DNA of 64,000 nt from an uncultured Pelagibacteraceae bacterium (GTDB lineage: Bacteria; Pseudomonadota; Alphaproteobacteria; Pelagibacterales; Pelagibacteraceae). Below are positions 60,190 through 64,000 of this stretch, piece by piece. The stretch lies in NCBI GenBank assembly GCA_902563075.1, contig CACEWC010000001.1:1-64000 (forward strand). The letters are read 5' to 3'. Numbering within the stretch: the first letter of the stretch is position 1; every line of letters starts with the position of its first letter. The translations under genes and the position numbers were made by a program. The notes beneath the pieces were generated by a model, which saw only the letters and a list, made by a program, of their open reading frames with translations, did no database searches and had not been told where the DNA came from.

Positions 60190-60972
60190 ATGAGCAGTTT
60201 AGTTAAGCTAAATAAAATAAATAGTCATTTATCTGAAGTGGTTATTAATAGACCAGAAAAATTAAATGCAATGACTAAACCAATGTGGATAGAACTTGGT
60301 AAAATTTTTAAAAAAATTTCAAAAGAAAAAAACCTTAGATGTGTCATCATAAGAGGTGAAGGGGGAAAATCTTTTTCACCTGGAAATGATATTGGGGAAT
60401 TTAAAAAAGAGAGATCATCATCAAAATTAGCAAAATCTTATGGAAAGTTTTTACATGGAACCTTAGGAGCAATATTTAATTGTCCAGTGCCTACAATAGC
60501 TATGATTGAGGGAATTTGTGTGGGCGGTGGTTTGGAAATAGCTGCTTGTTGTGACATTAGAATCTGTGGGAAAAGTTCGAGGTTCGGTATACCAATAAAA
60601 AGACTTGGTTTAACAATGGCTGCAAAAGAACTAGAGGTTCTTTTAAAAGCAACTACCTATTCAACTGCAATGGAAATTTTGTTTGAGGGAAGAGTATTTG
60701 ACTCTCAGGAGGCTTTAGAAAAAAGATTGGTTAACAGAGTAGTTAACGATGAAGACGTAAAGAAAGAAGCATATAAATCAGCTGAACTTATATGTGAAGG
60801 TGCTCCTAAAGTTGCTAGATGGCACAAAGAGTTTGCAAGAAATATTTTAAAGAAAGGTAAAGTAACAGAAAAAATAAATAATCTTGGTTACAAATGTTAT
60901 GATACTGAGGATTTTAAAATTGGATATCAATCTTTCCTAAATAAAACTAAGCCAAAATTTAAAAATAAATAA
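60190..60972 (+). CDS. enoyl-CoA hydratase/isomerase family protein
   Basis: RPEKLNAMTKPMW, VPTIAMIEGICVGGGLEIAACCDIRI. Confidence 0.93.
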   Translation: MSSLVKLNKINSHLSEVVINRPEKLNAMTKPMWIELGKIFKKISKEKNLRCVIIRGEGGKSFSPGNDIGEFKKERSSSKLAKSYGKFLHGTLGAIFNCPVPTIAMIEGICVGGGLEIAACCDIRICGKSSRFGIPIKRLGLTMAAKELEVLLKATTYSTAMEILFEGRVFDSQEALEKRLVNRVVNDEDVKKEAYKSAELICEGAPKVARWHKEFARNILKKGKVTEKINNLGYKCYDTEDFKIGYQSFLNKTKPKFKNK

Positions 60973-60978
60973 TAATAA

Positions 60979-62169
60979 ATGTCATCATTAAAAGGTATTC
61001 GAGTGTTAGAGATGGCTCAAATAATGGCTGGTCCTACGTGTGGATTACTATTGGCAGATCTAGGGGCTGAAGTTATTAAAATAGAAAAAACTCCAGGAGG
61101 TGATGATACTAGAAATTTCCTTCCCCCTGACGTCAATGGAATATCAGCAGCTTACTTAATGATGAATAGAAATAAAAAAGGTATTGCTTTAAATTTGAAA
61201 GACAAAAGGGGAATTGAAATTTTTAAGACAATGATAAAAAATTCTGATGTAGTTTTAGAAAATTTTAGAAAAGGAACGTTAGAAAAATTGGGTATTGGTT
61301 ATGATACGATGTCAAAAATTAATCCTAAAATTATTTTATGTGAAATTTCAGGATATGGTAGAACAGGTCCCTATGCAAATAAAGGAGGATTTGATTTAGT
61401 AGCACAAGGCATGAGTGGTTTAATGAGCATAACTGGTGAAGATAAAAATAAACCACCAATGAAAGTTGGAGCGCCACTTACAGACATCACTGCAGGATTA
61501 CTTGCTGCAAGCGGTATTTTAGCTGCTTTAATTCATAGAGATAAAACTGGCGAAGGTCAAAAAGTTGATACATCTTTGTATGAGGCAGGAATAGTTCATA
61601 CTTATTGGCAATCAGCAATTGCTGGTGCAACTGGTATATCTCCAGGTCCTCTTGGATCAGCTCATCCTTTAACTGCACCCTATCAAGCTTTTAAAACAAA
61701 AGATAAATGGATTACTATTGGTGCATCAAATCAGAATACATGGCTTATGTTATTAAAGGCAATCAATCGTCAAGATCTTAATGAAGATGAAAAATTTTCA
61801 ACTAATTCAAGTAGAAAAGAAAATTTAAATGAACTTGTAGAAATACTTAATAATGAATTTATCAAAAAAACTTCTCAAGAATGGTTAAAAATATTTGATG
61901 AAAATGGTTTACCATGTGGTCCTATAAATTCGATAACCGACATGTTTAAAGACCCTCAAACTATTGAAAGAGAGATGATCATTGACGTAAATAATAAAAA
62001 AGCTGGTCCAAGCAAAGCTGTTGGAATGCCAATCAAATTTTCAAAAAGCAAAACTGAAAAATCCAAAGGCGCACCAGACTTAGGTGAACATACAAGGGAA
62101 ATAATGCAAAATTTTGGTTATAAAGATGATGAGATAGATGATTTTTATAACAAAAAAATAATTCTTTAA
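60979..62169 (+). CDS. CaiB/BaiF CoA-transferase family protein
   Basis: LEMAQIMAGPTCGLLLADLGAEVIKIEKTPGGDDTR, VLENFRKGTLEKLGIGYD. Confidence 0.95.
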   Translation: MSSLKGIRVLEMAQIMAGPTCGLLLADLGAEVIKIEKTPGGDDTRNFLPPDVNGISAAYLMMNRNKKGIALNLKDKRGIEIFKTMIKNSDVVLENFRKGTLEKLGIGYDTMSKINPKIILCEISGYGRTGPYANKGGFDLVAQGMSGLMSITGEDKNKPPMKVGAPLTDITAGLLAASGILAALIHRDKTGEGQKVDTSLYEAGIVHTYWQSAIAGATGISPGPLGSAHPLTAPYQAFKTKDKWITIGASNQNTWLMLLKAINRQDLNEDEKFSTNSSRKENLNELVEILNNEFIKKTSQEWLKIFDENGLPCGPINSITDMFKDPQTIEREMIIDVNNKKAGPSKAVGMPIKFSKSKTEKSKGAPDLGEHTREIMQNFGYKDDEIDDFYNKKIIL

Positions 62170-64000
62170 TTTAAAGTTTCGAAAATCTTAAATAGTAATT
62201 CTGAAACGTGCTTTCCTTTTTTTTCTGATAAATCAGATATTTGGTGTCTACAGCTTGTACCATTTGCAACTATAAAATCATTTTCGTCACTATTATTAAT
62301 TGCAGGTATTAAAGATATATTAGCCATTTTTTTTGAAGTTTCATAAGTTTTACTATCATAACCAAAAGAACCTGCCATCCCACAACAACTAGAATCTATC
62401 ATCTTATTATTTACATTTAGCTCAGATAAAAGATCTTTTAGTCCTTTCATTCTATCTTGAGATTTTTGATGACAATGTCCATGAATTAAAACATTTTGAC
62501 TAAAACTATTTGAATTAACATTTTTATCTTTTTTAATTTGTTCTAAAATAAACTCCTCTAATAAATAAAATCTGTTTTTTATTTTATCTCTATTCTTTAT
62601 GCCTTTAAGTGATTGATATTCGTCATTAAAAGTAAGCAAACAAGAAGGTTCAATACCTACAATAGGTAATTCGAAGTAGTTATTTTTTATAATGTAGTCA
62701 TTAAATCTATTCAATTCTTCTGCAGCCTTATCCAATTGACCATACGATATGTAAGTTCTTCCACAACAGAGTGGTCTATCAAGTTTATCATTACCAAAAC
62801 TTGGGATCACTGCTTGATAACCAAATTTATTTAATACTTTAATTGTATAGACCAAATTTTCATTTTCAAAATTGATATTGAATGTATCTGCAAATAAAAT
62901 TACTTTATTTTCTGAAATTTCTTGATTGTTATAAATGTCTTTTAAAGCCTTCTGATTTTGGACTTCAGGCAGGCTCCTTTCAGTTGCAAAACCAAATTTT
63001 TTAATAATGTTTGAAATAACTGGAAAATTTTTAATCTTATTAAGTATTGGATTTATGATTTTATATAGCCAAATCAGTCTAGGCATATCAGAGATAATTT
63101 TATCTTTAATTCTCATACTAAATTTTTTGTAATAGTGTGAGAGAAATTCACTTTTCATCTTTGCCATATCTACAGACATCGGACATTCTCTTTGACAAGC
63201 TTTACAGCTCACACAAAGTTCCATTGTCTCATACATTTCTTTAGATGCAAAAGACCCCTCCGGTAATTGATTAGAAAGTGCGAGTCTTAATGTATTTGCT
63301 CTTCCTCTCACTAAATCTTTTTCTTCTTTCGTTACCCTATATGAAGGACACATCACCCCTGAATCTAATTTTCTGCATGCGCCGTTGTTATTACACATTT
63401 CAATTGCATCTGAAAATTGACCCCAATTAGACCAATCATAATGAGTACTTATATTCTCTGTTTGATAATCTGATTTATATCTCATCAACGATCTATCATT
63501 TGATTTAAAAGGTCTTACAATTTTACCTGGATTTAATAAATTTTTATTATCGAATGTATCCTTAATTTCTTCGAATGCATTCGTGATATTTTTTCCAAAC
63601 ATCATTTCGTGGAATTCTGATCTAACTATTCCATCTCCGTGTTCACCAGAATGAGAACCTTTATAATTCTTAACCATTTCAAAAGCTTCCTCAGATATTG
63701 ATTTCATATTTTTAATATCTTGGTCAGATTTCATATTCAAAACTGGTCTTACGTGAAGGGTTCCAACAGATGCATGAGCATAAAACATTCCGCTTGTATT
63801 ATATTTTTTAAATATTTCATTTAATCTTGCTGTGTATTCTGCCAAGTGATCTAAAGAAACTGCACAATCCTCTATAAATGCAACTGGCTTTTTATCTCCC
63901 TTCATCGACATCAAGATATTTAATCCAGCTTTTCTAATCTCAAAAACTTCTTTTTGTTTCGATAAGTCTGAAAAAAAAGAAAATTGGTTTTTCTTATTTT
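62166..64000 (-). CDS. FAD-linked oxidase with C-terminal Fe-S/CCG domain (D-lactate dehydrogenase/GlcD-GlcF-like fusion); 5' end truncated by window edge
   Basis: GSHSGEHGDGIVRSEF, LLNPGKIV, CVSCKACQRECPMSVDMAKMK, HGHCHQKS, CCGMAGSFGY; frame stays open upstream of the listed start to the edge (..FEIRKAGLNILMSMKGD). Confidence 0.92.
   Translation of the reverse strand, partial: NKKNQFSFFSDLSKQKEVFEIRKAGLNILMSMKGDKKPVAFIEDCAVSLDHLAEYTARLNEIFKKYNTSGMFYAHASVGTLHVRPVLNMKSDQDIKNMKSISEEAFEMVKNYKGSHSGEHGDGIVRSEFHEMMFGKNITNAFEEIKDTFDNKNLLNPGKIVRPFKSNDRSLMRYKSDYQTENISTHYDWSNWGQFSDAIEMCNNNGACRKLDSGVMCPSYRVTKEEKDLVRGRANTLRLALSNQLPEGSFASKEMYETMELCVSCKACQRECPMSVDMAKMKSEFLSHYYKKFSMRIKDKIISDMPRLIWLYKIINPILNKIKNFPVISNIIKKFGFATERSLPEVQNQKALKDIYNNQEISENKVILFADTFNINFENENLVYTIKVLNKFGYQAVIPSFGNDKLDRPLCCGRTYISYGQLDKAAEELNRFNDYIIKNNYFELPIVGIEPSCLLTFNDEYQSLKGIKNRDKIKNRFYLLEEFILEQIKKDKNVNSNSFSQNVLIHGHCHQKSQDRMKGLKDLLSELNVNNKMIDSSCCGMAGSFGYDSKTYETSKKMANISLIPAINNSDENDFIVANGTSCRHQISDLSEKKGKHVSELLFKIFETLN

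Noticed and set aside
1-64000. CRISPR arrays, prophage, transposons, toxin-antitoxin or defence islands
   Set aside because: No regularly spaced direct repeats, transposase, integrase or recognisable defence genes seen on either strand

Overview
The window is an AT-rich, gene-dense, mostly chromosomal segment with very short or overlapping intergenic spacers. Gene content and codon bias suggest a streamlined marine alphaproteobacterium of the SAR11/Pelagibacterales type (inference from gene content only). I see no mobile elements, phage genes, CRISPR arrays or rRNA. The one tRNA is tRNA-Leu(UAG). Main modules are: a DUF411/cytochrome c'/cytochrome b561 cluster; a TPP riboswitch upstream of a thiV-like SSS transporter; aceA divergent from an XRE/DUF2083 regulator with a repeat-rich shared promoter; amtB; a pabBAC-like cluster; a ~10 kb organosulfonate/sulfite module (aprM-aprB-aprA, an unknown ORF, TauE/SafE, YeiH, suyAB, xsc); two TRAP transporter operons; and tRNA-Leu-tig-clpP-clpX-lon. 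The best candidates for something undescribed are: (1) the ~350 bp non-coding stretch at 2590-2943, with a structured RNA-like hairpin plus terminator and a second element with mutually exclusive pairings; (2) the arrangement of the sulfonate/sulfite module and its unknown 116-aa ORF; (3) unannotated microproteins, including a 27-aa extremely basic one with a good Shine-Dalgarno; and (4) the repeat array between aceA and its putative regulator. No clearly novel defence or mobile system was found.
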